Assembly: GCA_036567205.1 (NCBI GenBank)
Contig: DATCVA010000167.1
Location: 1-13,984 of the forward strand
Length of the DNA: 13,984 bases
Direction: 5' to 3'
From: DATCVA01 sp036567205
GTDB lineage: Bacteria > Pseudomonadota > Gammaproteobacteria > Burkholderiales > Burkholderiaceae_B
In this document: positions 1 through 6,222 of the stretch, one piece after another
Layout of the letters: each line of letters begins with the position of its first letter
Position numbering within the stretch: position 1 is the stretch's first letter
The notes under the pieces: model-generated
What the model was told of the DNA's origin: nothing
The model's input: only the letters and a program-made list of their open reading frames with translations
Databases searched by the model: none
Program-made: the position numbers and the translations under genes

Positions 1-992
1 TGACAGACGCTGCTGTAGCAGTTCTTGCAGGACACATCGTGGTAAAGAAGCCGATGAGGCACACGCCAGGGCGTATGTTGCATATTAGTCAGGGCGTATA
101 GATCGACCACTGGCGTCTGGACAGCCGCCGCAATGTGCACCGGCCCTGTATTATTGGAAATGAGCAAGCTGGCATCTTCGATAAGGCAGGCGAGTTCGCC
201 CAGGTTCAGTTTGCCTGTCAAGTTAAGTACGTGATTACGCGCGGTGCATTGCTTTATTATGCCGTCGATAATGTTTTTTTCCTGAACGCTTCCGGTCAAC
301 AACACTTGACGGCCACTGGCATGAAGCGAAGAAATGACTCGGGCATAGCGTTGGGGGCTGTAACGGCGGGATGCGGCGCTGGCGCCGCAATGCACGACTA
401 TCCACCCTTCGGTCTGCATTACCTTGTGTGCCTGCAGAATCGCCTTCAAGGACTGGCGATCAATATTTCGCGTGGCAAAAGAAAGACCAATATCGCTGCA
501 TGCCGCACCAATCGCCGCGACTAAATCCAGCTGGCGCTGCACTTCATGGCGTATTGTTTGCGCAGGCTCGGTTTCTTTGACCCAATGGCTAAGCAACCGG
601 TATGGATTTTCACGAGAATGTGCCAGGGCCAGGCGGATACCGGCCAGATGGCACATTAGCGCGGCAGGCAATGCGCTTTGACTATATACGGTAAATATTA
701 CAACGGCATCGAAACAACGCCGGCGAAGCGTTTCGATCATGTCGTAGTCGTTCCTGTTGCCGCTTGCATTGTTCTTGCTCCATGCCGCGTCATACGCCAT
801 GGTTTCGTCGACATCAGGCAAAAATGGAGCCAGGACAGCCCCCGCTTTCGATGTGATCAGGGTTATGCGCCGACCTGGCGTAGAAATCTTCAAGGCCCTG
901 ATGGCCGGAGTGGTCATCAGTACGTCACCCATGTTGTCGAGCCGGACACAAAGAACGTTGAATGCCGTGGCCCACTTTGCCGCTGGAGTCAT
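1..992 (-). CDS. Glycosyltransferase family 9 (heptosyltransferase-type), 3' end cut by window edge
   Basis: The frame is open from an ATG at 992 to the window edge, giving 330 residues; family members are usually about 340-360, so little is missing. Near the N-terminus is the GT9 signature VLCVRLDNMGDVLMTTPAIR, the nucleotide-sugar enzyme fold seen in ADP-heptose:LPS heptosyltransferases (WaaC/WaaF/WaaQ type). Near the visible C-terminus are ISNNTGPVHIAAA and VVDLYALTNMQHTPWRV, then CKNCYSSVC, all typical of the family's C-terminal domain. No membrane segment is seen, which fits a cytoplasmic, membrane-associated enzyme. The ATG overlaps the stop of the upstream phosphatase gene (ATGA), implying translational coupling as last visible gene of the operon. 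Family assignment is firm. The sugar and acceptor are not known; heptose is inferred from the family and the GmhB-like neighbour. Confidence 0.9.
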   Translation of the reverse strand, partial: MTPAAKWATAFNVLCVRLDNMGDVLMTTPAIRALKISTPGRRITLITSKAGAVLAPFLPDVDETMAYDAAWSKNNASGNRNDYDMIETLRRRCFDAVVIFTVYSQSALPAALMCHLAGIRLALAHSRENPYRLLSHWVKETEPAQTIRHEVQRQLDLVAAIGAACSDIGLSFATRNIDRQSLKAILQAHKVMQTEGWIVVHCGASAASRRYSPQRYARVISSLHASGRQVLLTGSVQEKNIIDGIIKQCTARNHVLNLTGKLNLGELACLIEDASLLISNNTGPVHIAAAVQTPVVDLYALTNMQHTPWRVPHRLLYHDVSCKNCYSSVC

Positions 993-1579
993 TTTGCATC
1001 TCCAAGCCCGGCCTGTTGCCGGTGCATGGCAATCCAGCGGCTGGCTTCATCCAGGCTTGGTTCAATTCGATCGGGCTGGCGCCATTCGTTGTGTAGCCAC
1101 TCCGTTTCATTTCCATTATCCAAAAGAATTGTTTTGCAACCGGCGCGTCTGCCCGCTTCCACATCATCCAGAATGTCGCCAATCAACCATGACTTCGCCA
1201 GGTCGATATCGTACTCACGCGCCGCCTGTTGGAGCATTCCGGGAGCAGGCTTGCGGCAAGAACATTCAAGGGCATATTGCGACTGAAGCGCCCCGGGGTG
1301 ATGCGGGCAGCAATAAAAACCAGCCAGGGTGGCGCCGGCGCTGCGGAACATGCATTCGAGTCGATCGCGCACAATCAGCAAGTCAGATACAGGAAACTTT
1401 CCCAATGCGACACCGGGCTGGTTGCTAATGATAATAAGGGGCAACCCAAGTCCAGACAGACGCGAAATCCCTGCCATGGCGCCCGGGGCGAAATGCATAC
1501 GAACCGGATCGACGTTATATGGCACGTTTTCAAGCACGGTACCGTCTTTGTCCAGGAATACGGCTGCAGTCAAGGCCAT
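989..1579 (-). CDS. gmhB: HAD-IIIA phosphatase, GmhB-like (heptose 1,7-bisphosphate 7-phosphatase type)
   Basis: This 196-residue protein matches the GmhB/HisB-N branch of the HAD superfamily. Visible motifs are FLDKDGT at residues 8-14 (Asp10 nucleophile, Asp12 acid/base), the motif II serine in IIISNQPG (Ser52), Lys110 in CRKP, and the Mg-binding acidic motif GDILDD (135-140). A structural zinc site is present as Cys91, His93, Cys106 and Cys108, the spacing seen in GmhB. In the known pathway GmhB removes the 7-phosphate of D-glycero-D-manno-heptose 1,7-bisphosphate on the way to nucleotide-activated heptose. It overlaps the upstream SDR gene by 10 bp and the downstream GT9 gene by 4 bp. The ATG has an AAGGA ribosome site inside the end of the SDR gene. 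The substrate is inferred; close relatives act on other sugar or histidinol phosphates. Confidence 0.88.
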   Translation of the reverse strand: MALTAAVFLDKDGTVLENVPYNVDPVRMHFAPGAMAGISRLSGLGLPLIIISNQPGVALGKFPVSDLLIVRDRLECMFRSAGATLAGFYCCPHHPGALQSQYALECSCRKPAPGMLQQAAREYDIDLAKSWLIGDILDDVEAGRRAGCKTILLDNGNETEWLHNEWRQPDRIEPSLDEASRWIAMHRQQAGLGDAK

Positions 1580-2304
1580 GAAGTTTCCTTCATCGGCAAG
1601 ACCATCACTTCCGGTATTACAGTTTCCGGCGGCTGGGTCAGTACGAACTTGACCGCCCGCGCTACATTGACCGGGTCTTGCAGCAAGCTTGTGTCAATGT
1701 CGGGAAATCGATCGGTAAGAAAAGGGGTACGCATTCCTCCGGCGATCACGGCCGAAACCTTGACGCCGACGGAACGCAGCTCGGCATGCAACGCGTGGGT
1801 CAGCCCCATTAATCCCCATTTGCTCGCATGGTAGACGCTGGCGTTGGGCCATGCGCGCCGTGCCGCCGTCGATGCAATATTTACGATATGCCCGCCGGGC
1901 CCAAGGTGTTCCAGACTGTGCTTGGCCAGCAGAAAAGGGCCTGTCAGGTTAGTACGTATAACCCGGTCCCAGTCTTGGCTGCTTAGCTCGCGTATTGCTA
2001 TGGTAACGTCGATTCCCGCGTTATTGATGACAGCGTCCAGCCGGCCGAAGCGTTGCACTGCCTGCTCCAATGTGTCGCGAACTTGTGCCTCGTTACCAAC
2101 GTCCAGCGCGAAACAACAGGCCTTACCAGGACCGGCATTGATCGTATCGGCGACATTTTGGGCCGAAGCCTCATTGATGTCGGTAACCACCACCTGCGCG
2201 CCCTCATTGCCCAGCATCGTGCATATGGCCGCGCCCAGCCCCCGCCCTGCCCCCGTCACCAGCACGACACGCCCCTGAAGTTTGTCGAAATCATACGCAT
2301 CCAT
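1570..2304 (-). CDS. Short-chain dehydrogenase/reductase (classical SDR)
   Basis: This 244-residue protein is a complete classical SDR. The nucleotide-binding motif TGAGRGLG is at residues 17-24, NNAG at 94-97, and the catalytic tetrad is Asn119, Ser145, Tyr158 and Lys162 (YHASK). Asp42 after the second strand favours NAD(H) over NADP(H), an inference from the family rule. The ATG at 2304 has an AAGGA ribosome site; the upstream glycosyltransferase ends 33 bp before it and the downstream GmhB-like gene starts inside its last codons. Sitting between two glycosyltransferases and a sugar-phosphate phosphatase, it probably oxidises or reduces a sugar or nucleotide-sugar intermediate, but it lacks the extended-SDR shape of sugar epimerases and dehydratases. 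The actual substrate cannot be read from sequence. Confidence 0.88.
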   Translation of the reverse strand: MDAYDFDKLQGRVVLVTGAGRGLGAAICTMLGNEGAQVVVTDINEASAQNVADTINAGPGKACCFALDVGNEAQVRDTLEQAVQRFGRLDAVINNAGIDVTIAIRELSSQDWDRVIRTNLTGPFLLAKHSLEHLGPGGHIVNIASTAARRAWPNASVYHASKWGLMGLTHALHAELRSVGVKVSAVIAGGMRTPFLTDRFPDIDTSLLQDPVNVARAVKFVLTQPPETVIPEVMVLPMKETSWP

Positions 2305-2337
2305 CTTTATTCCTTGTTTTGCGGACCAGACATGGCA

Positions 2338-3624
2338 TCAGGCAAGCAAGCCAGCCGAAGATGCAGCCTTCAAAGGCTCAGACGAGGGTTTGTTATGCTC
2401 GGTCAGGGTTTTGAAGACCTGTGCCAGCTCCTGGCCTATCTGACGCCAAGTGAACATTTCATTTGCGCGCCGAGCGCCCGCCAACCCCATTCGGCTTGCC
2501 TCGGCGGGATCCCGGGCAAGAGCGGCCAGTTTTTCCGCCAGCCTGCCGGGATCTTTCGCAGGCACAAGAAAACCCGTTTCGCCATCGACGACTGTATAGC
2601 GAATGCCGCCCGTATCCGAGCCAACAACCGGCCGCGCGCAGGCCATGGCCTCTACAGGGGTAATGCCAAATGGCTCGTACCACGGTGTGGTGACGAAGAC
2701 ATCGGCGGCACAGTAATAACGCCGTAGCTGGTTACGACCGCGCCTTCCGGTGAATTCAACGAAGTCGTAAACACCTTCCTGCCGTGCAATTTGCCGTAAT
2801 CTGCCTAACTCAGGAGTATCCTGTTCCGTCGGTTCACGGGTATTGCCGCCAACGACGCAAAGACGCGCATTAATGTGATGAACGAAGCGTAATCGCGCCA
2901 AAGCCCGTATTACGTTGTCTATCCCCTTTCGGGGAACCATGCGCCCCAGTTGCAGCAAATAGAAAACATCTGAGTCCCAGTTGACAAGACTGCGGGCCAG
3001 CCCCTTGTCCATGGGCGCCATTTCATTGCTATCAAACCCGCAAGGGACCATGCTGATTCGGGCCGGATCAGCACCATAAAGGTCGATAAGATCGCACCGG
3101 TCTTGCGGGCATTCGGCAATAATACAATCGGCATTGCGAACAACATCGTCTTCAATATCAAAGCGCCTGTCCGGAAAACGATCCGCTTCCGCTTGATGTT
3201 GACGCCGCACCCGTCCTAGCGCGTGAAAGGTCACTGCTAATGGTATGCCTGCCTGCTTGGCCACCGGCATGGCTGCCATGGCCGACATGAAAAAATTTGC
3301 ATGGATCAGTTCGTAAGGCTCTTCTCTCGTGCTGAAGTAATCCTGCATGAAACAGCTGAAGTCGGCCATGCAAGGGATCAGTTCTTCTTTGGGAAGATAA
3401 CGCGCAGGACCCGCTGGCACATGCACGATCCGGACCTTGTCGCCCCACTCTATCTCTGAAGGAAGATAAGGATTGTCCAATCGGGTAAAAACATCGACGT
3501 AGTAGCCCTGTGACGCCAGTTGGCGTGCGATATGGGCCACGTAAATATTCTGGCCTCCGCTATCGACGCTGCCCAACTGTGCCAGGGGCGACGCGTGTTC
3601 GCTGACAATCGCGATTCTTTGCAT
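2338..3624 (-). CDS. Glycosyltransferase family 4 (GT-B fold)
   Basis: This 428-residue retaining glycosyltransferase is the first gene of the minus-strand operon. The N-terminal glycine-rich acceptor-domain loop is GSVDSGGQNIYVAHIARQL (residues 18-36), a form seen in the sucrose-phosphate-synthase/MshA-like part of GT4. The C-terminal donor domain begins around residue 220 with LLQLGRMVPRKGID (Arg228 and Lys233 in the usual phosphate-binding positions), and the EX7E motif is Glu317 to Glu325 within EPFGITPVEAM, followed by GSDTGG. There is no signal peptide or membrane helix, so it should be cytoplasmic. The ATG has a GGAGA ribosome site with 6-nt spacing (3631-3635) and lies about 26 nt downstream of a predicted sigma-54 transcription start. 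Donor and acceptor sugars are unknown. Confidence 0.92.
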   Translation of the reverse strand: MQRIAIVSEHASPLAQLGSVDSGGQNIYVAHIARQLASQGYYVDVFTRLDNPYLPSEIEWGDKVRIVHVPAGPARYLPKEELIPCMADFSCFMQDYFSTREEPYELIHANFFMSAMAAMPVAKQAGIPLAVTFHALGRVRRQHQAEADRFPDRRFDIEDDVVRNADCIIAECPQDRCDLIDLYGADPARISMVPCGFDSNEMAPMDKGLARSLVNWDSDVFYLLQLGRMVPRKGIDNVIRALARLRFVHHINARLCVVGGNTREPTEQDTPELGRLRQIARQEGVYDFVEFTGRRGRNQLRRYYCAADVFVTTPWYEPFGITPVEAMACARPVVGSDTGGIRYTVVDGETGFLVPAKDPGRLAEKLAALARDPAEASRMGLAGARRANEMFTWRQIGQELAQVFKTLTEHNKPSSEPLKAASSAGLLA

Positions 3625-3660
3625 GCTCGTTCTCCATTTTTTTTGTTCATGTCGGTGAAG

Positions 3661-3676
3661 AGCAATTCTTGTGCCG
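3661..3676 (-). promoter_or_regulatory. Predicted sigma-54 (RpoN) promoter for the glycan operon
   Basis: Read on the minus strand the site is CGGCACAAGAATTGCT. Against the sigma-54 consensus TGGCACG-N4-TTGCW it keeps the essential GG (-24) and GC (-12) with the exact 10-nt gap, and differs only at the first T and the seventh base. The start point expected about 12 nt past the GC falls near 3650, giving a roughly 26-nt leader with a good ribosome site before the GT4 start at 3624. Prediction only; no activator gene is in the window. Confidence 0.65.
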
Positions 3677-3677
3677 C

Positions 3678-3690
3678 TTTCAATTTTTTA
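3678..3690 (+). promoter_or_regulatory. Possible IHF site between divergent promoters
   Basis: TTTCAATTTTTTA matches the IHF consensus WATCAANNNNTTR at all but one specified base. It lies between two divergent sigma-54-type promoters, where DNA bending by IHF commonly helps an enhancer-bound activator reach the polymerase. The consensus is loose and the stretch is AT-rich, so it could be chance. Confidence 0.3.
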
Positions 3691-3746
3691 CGGCTTTACC
3701 GCGACAGCGCCCTGAGCGTGCGTTCAAGGCCGCGGCATACGAAACA

Positions 3747-3769
3747 TGAAGATTCAAAGAAGACCTTCA
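3747..3769. repeat. Imperfect inverted repeat in the divergent promoter region
   Basis: TGAAGATTC and AGACCTTCA form imperfect arms with a 5-nt spacer (5 outer bases pair, the inner ones partly). The centre lies about 108 bp upstream of the predicted minus-strand start, a usual enhancer distance, but only about 40 bp from the plus-strand start. It may be an activator site; this is speculative. Confidence 0.25.
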
Positions 3770-3772
3770 GTA

Positions 3773-3788
3773 AGGCACGATACTTGCA
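3773..3788 (+). promoter_or_regulatory. Predicted sigma-54 (RpoN) promoter for the SDR-ackA-xfp group
   Basis: AGGCACGATACTTGCA matches the sigma-54 consensus TGGCACG-N4-TTGCW at every specified base except the first T. The GG and GC elements have canonical spacing. The predicted start is near 3799, leaving a leader of about 110 nt before the SDR start at 3910. It is the strongest of three such sites in the window and faces away from the minus-strand site at 3661-3676. Confidence 0.75.
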
Positions 3789-3800
3789 AAGGGATTGCCT

Positions 3801-3854
3801 GAAATCAGCGCATTCCTGGCTTGCGTGAGCTTCAGAGTCAAACCGCCTGATTTC
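3801..3854 (+). repeat. Inverted repeat in the leader of the SDR-ackA-xfp transcript
   Basis: GAAATCAG (3801-3808) and CTGATTTC (3847-3854) are perfect 8-bp complementary arms around a 38-nt loop. A small CGC-GTTA-GCG hairpin overlaps the end of the second arm (3854-3863). The first arm begins almost at the start point predicted from the sigma-54 site, so the 5' end of the RNA could fold. No known riboswitch pattern is recognised. Confidence 0.3.
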
Positions 3855-3909
3855 GCGTTAGCGGCAAACTGACTGCTTATAGATATGGGACTCGAAAGGT
3901 AAATATTCC

Positions 3910-4896
3910 ATGACTACTATCGACAATGCCGGCCGTACGGCCAAAAAGCAGCAAAAAATTCAAGACGAGCAAGATCGGCACAATCAGAAAAAATCAAAGA
4001 CAAACAAATCGGGGGGCAAGCCTGCGCTCCAGACAGGCGCGCGAGAGCATCCGCAACCGCCACTGCCGTCGCAGCATTTAAAAAAGTCAGGTCAAGAAAA
4101 GGATTTGGTGTTGAAGCCCCAGTTCGAAGCGCCTGCGTATAAGGGCAGCGGTAAATTAGAGGGCCTGTCAGCGATCATCACAGGCGGTGATTCGGGTATC
4201 GGCCGGGCAGTAGCAGTACTTTTTGCACGTGAAGGGGCTGATGTAGCTATCGTTTATCTACAATCGCATGACGACGCACAGGAAACGCGCCGCCACATAG
4301 AGGCCGAGGGTCGGCGGTGCGTCCTGGTCACCGGCGATGTAAAGGATTCCGCCTTCTGCCGCCGGGCAGTCGAGCATGCCGTCCAGGCTTTTGGAAAACT
4401 GGACATTCTGGTTAACAATGCTGCCTTTCAGGAGCACGCCGAGTCGTTGGCGGACCTTACCGATGAACGCTTTGACGAAACCATGCAGACTAATGTCTAC
4501 GGATACTTCCACATGGTCCGTGCAGTTCTACCTTACCTGAAGGCTGGTTCCAGCATCATCAATACGGGTTCAGTGACTGGCTTGCATGGCCACCCCCAAC
4601 TAATTGACTATTCCACTACCAAGGGCGCCATCCATGCATTCACCTTGTCGTTGGCGGCAAACCTGGTAAAGAAAGGTATACGAGTCAATGCGGTAGCTCC
4701 GGGTCCCGTCTGGACGCCATTGAATCCAGCCGATCAACCCGCGGAAAAAATAAAATCGTTTGGCAGCAAGACTGCGCTTGGGCGCCCCGCTCAGCCCGAG
4801 GAATTATCGCCGGCTTATGTATTCCTGGCTTCGCCAGTGTGTTCCGGCTACATAACCGGTATTGTGCTTCCGGTTACTGGCAGTCCGGGCAGTTAG
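3910..4896 (+). CDS. Short-chain dehydrogenase with basic N-terminal tail (YghA/YdaD-like SDR)
   Basis: This is a 328-residue SDR of the long-tailed stress-associated type related to E. coli YghA and Bacillus general stress protein 39. Residues 1-60 are hydrophilic and rich in Lys, Gln and Asp, with the usual proline-rich lead into KPQFEAPAYKGSGKLEG. The Rossmann motif TGGDSGIG is at 91-98, NNAA at 169-172, and the catalytic residues are Asn195, Ser221, Tyr234 and Lys238 (YSTTK). NAD(P)-dependent alcohol or aldehyde reduction is the expected chemistry, substrate unknown. The ATG has an AAAGG ribosome site 10 nt upstream. It is the first gene behind a strong sigma-54-type promoter and is followed 72 bp later by ackA, so it probably shares a transcript with central-carbon genes. 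Family firm, function unproven. Confidence 0.9.
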   Translation: MTTIDNAGRTAKKQQKIQDEQDRHNQKKSKTNKSGGKPALQTGAREHPQPPLPSQHLKKSGQEKDLVLKPQFEAPAYKGSGKLEGLSAIITGGDSGIGRAVAVLFAREGADVAIVYLQSHDDAQETRRHIEAEGRRCVLVTGDVKDSAFCRRAVEHAVQAFGKLDILVNNAAFQEHAESLADLTDERFDETMQTNVYGYFHMVRAVLPYLKAGSSIINTGSVTGLHGHPQLIDYSTTKGAIHAFTLSLAANLVKKGIRVNAVAPGPVWTPLNPADQPAEKIKSFGSKTALGRPAQPEELSPAYVFLASPVCSGYITGIVLPVTGSPGS

Positions 4897-4909
4897 GCCC
4901 AAACTGGGC
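4897..4909 (+). repeat. Small hairpin directly after the SDR stop codon
   Basis: GCCCA and TGGGC are perfect 5-bp arms around a 3-nt loop immediately after the TAG stop. No run of T follows, so it is not a convincing intrinsic terminator. It may be an RNA processing or stability element between the SDR gene and ackA, or chance. Nothing else is recognised in the 72-bp gap. Confidence 0.25.
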
Positions 4910-4968
4910 GACTTCGGTTCAATCTTGCCCGCAGCCTCTATCTGTTTTGATGAAATCAGGCCCATGCA

Positions 4969-6147
4969 ATGTCCAGTGAATTAATTCTTGTGATCAATTC
5001 CGGCTCGGCCTCGCTGAAATTTGGTCTGTGCACCGAAATCAACGGGCAAGAGCACTTTCATCTTAGCGGGTTAGCTGACGGTATTGGCCTTCGCAGCGGC
5101 AAAATTGAACTACGGGATGCACAGGGTTTCATCTTGCGATCCGGAAGCGGAGTTTTTGCATCGCAGGGGGATGCGCTGGAGCAGGCGACGCAATGGCTGA
5201 ATGAGTTCTCTTACAACAAACCAACTGCTGTCGGACACCGGGTCGTACACGGCGGGCCTGCCCTTCTTTCCCATCAACGCATTACACCGGCCGTACTTAC
5301 CCAGTTGCGAGCTTGCGTCCATTTTGCGCCGCTACATATCCCGGTTGCACTGGAACTAATAGAAAAGGCCAGGGAGGCGTTTCCGGACATCCCGCATTTG
5401 GCCTGCTTCGACACGGTCTTTCACAGTACTCTCCCGGAAACCGCCGCGAGATTCGCCCTTCCCTCTTCTTTATTTGATGAAGGAATTCGCCGCTACGGTT
5501 TCCATGGACTCTCTTATGAATCCATAGTCCATCAATTGGCTCCGAGCCTTCCCGGCCGGATGGTAATTGCTCATCTGGGAAATGGGGCCAGTCTTGCCGC
5601 GCTAAAAGATGGGCGATCGATTGATACCACCATGGGACTTACGCCCACAGGAGGAATACCCATGGCTACCCGCAGCGGCGATCTGGATCCGGGGGTAATA
5701 CTGTATTTGCTGCGCACAAAACATCTAACGGTTAAAAACCTTGAAACGCTACTGAATGAAAACTCCGGTTTAAACGCCCTTTCGGGAGGCACTCACGACA
5801 TGCGCGATCTTTTGGCAAGGGCAAATAGCGGTGACCTGAGCGCACAAGTAGCGATCGATATCTTTTGTACGTCCATACGCAAAATGATTGCCGCTTATAC
5901 CGCCGTACTGGGGGGCCTGGATATGCTGATCTTTACCGGAGGGGTCGGTGAACATAGCGCTGAAATTCGAAGCCGTATTTGCAAAAATTTGGATTTCCTT
6001 GGAGCGTCTGTTCATGAGCCCGCCAATCAACGAGGCGATAAGAAGATTTCAACTGCTAATGGGCAGGTTGGTATTTTTGTTGTCAACAGCCAGGAAGACC
6101 TGGAGATAGCCCGCCATTGCCGGGCCATGCTGCGAGACCTCGCCTGA
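4969..6147 (+). CDS. ackA: Acetate kinase
   Basis: This 392-residue protein has the full acetate kinase signature set and normal family length (about 400). It begins with VINSGSASLKFGL (Asn10), and has VGHRVVHGG (Arg91), ACFDTVFH (Asp148), YGFHG (His179), AHLGNGAS for the adenosine site, ATRSGDLDPG (Arg235), FTGGVGEH and a late Glu376, matching the known catalytic residues. It interconverts acetyl-phosphate plus ADP with acetate plus ATP in the cytoplasm. The usual partner phosphotransacetylase is not nearby; instead phosphoketolase follows by 75 bp, so the likely source of acetyl-phosphate is Xfp and the net role is ATP formation from sugar phosphates. The ATG at 4969 is chosen because the ATG at 4964 is in a frame that stops at once. 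It is probably cotranscribed from the sigma-54-type promoter at 3773. Confidence 0.96.
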   Translation: MSSELILVINSGSASLKFGLCTEINGQEHFHLSGLADGIGLRSGKIELRDAQGFILRSGSGVFASQGDALEQATQWLNEFSYNKPTAVGHRVVHGGPALLSHQRITPAVLTQLRACVHFAPLHIPVALELIEKAREAFPDIPHLACFDTVFHSTLPETAARFALPSSLFDEGIRRYGFHGLSYESIVHQLAPSLPGRMVIAHLGNGASLAALKDGRSIDTTMGLTPTGGIPMATRSGDLDPGVILYLLRTKHLTVKNLETLLNENSGLNALSGGTHDMRDLLARANSGDLSAQVAIDIFCTSIRKMIAAYTAVLGGLDMLIFTGGVGEHSAEIRSRICKNLDFLGASVHEPANQRGDKKISTANGQVGIFVVNSQEDLEIARHCRAMLRDLA

Positions 6148-6222
6148 AACGGGTTGCCGCGCCCACTATTGGCCGTGAAATCCTTATACCCATTTTTGTC
6201 GCATCCAGGGAGCTTGATTGTT

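Noticed and set aside
925..1182. Minus-strand 85-codon frame over the HAD/GT9 junction
   Set aside because: It is a shifted frame of the two real genes, which themselves overlap by ATGA in other frames.
135..1428. Several plus-strand open frames of 69-223 codons across 135-1428
   Set aside because: They lie antisense to the GT9 and GmhB-like genes, whose minus-strand frames carry clear family motifs; the plus-strand translations are low-complexity, Arg/Ala-rich and resemble nothing.
6154..6222. TTG-initiated 23-residue extension of phosphoketolase
   Set aside because: The ATG at 6223 has a better ribosome site and family similarity begins after it.
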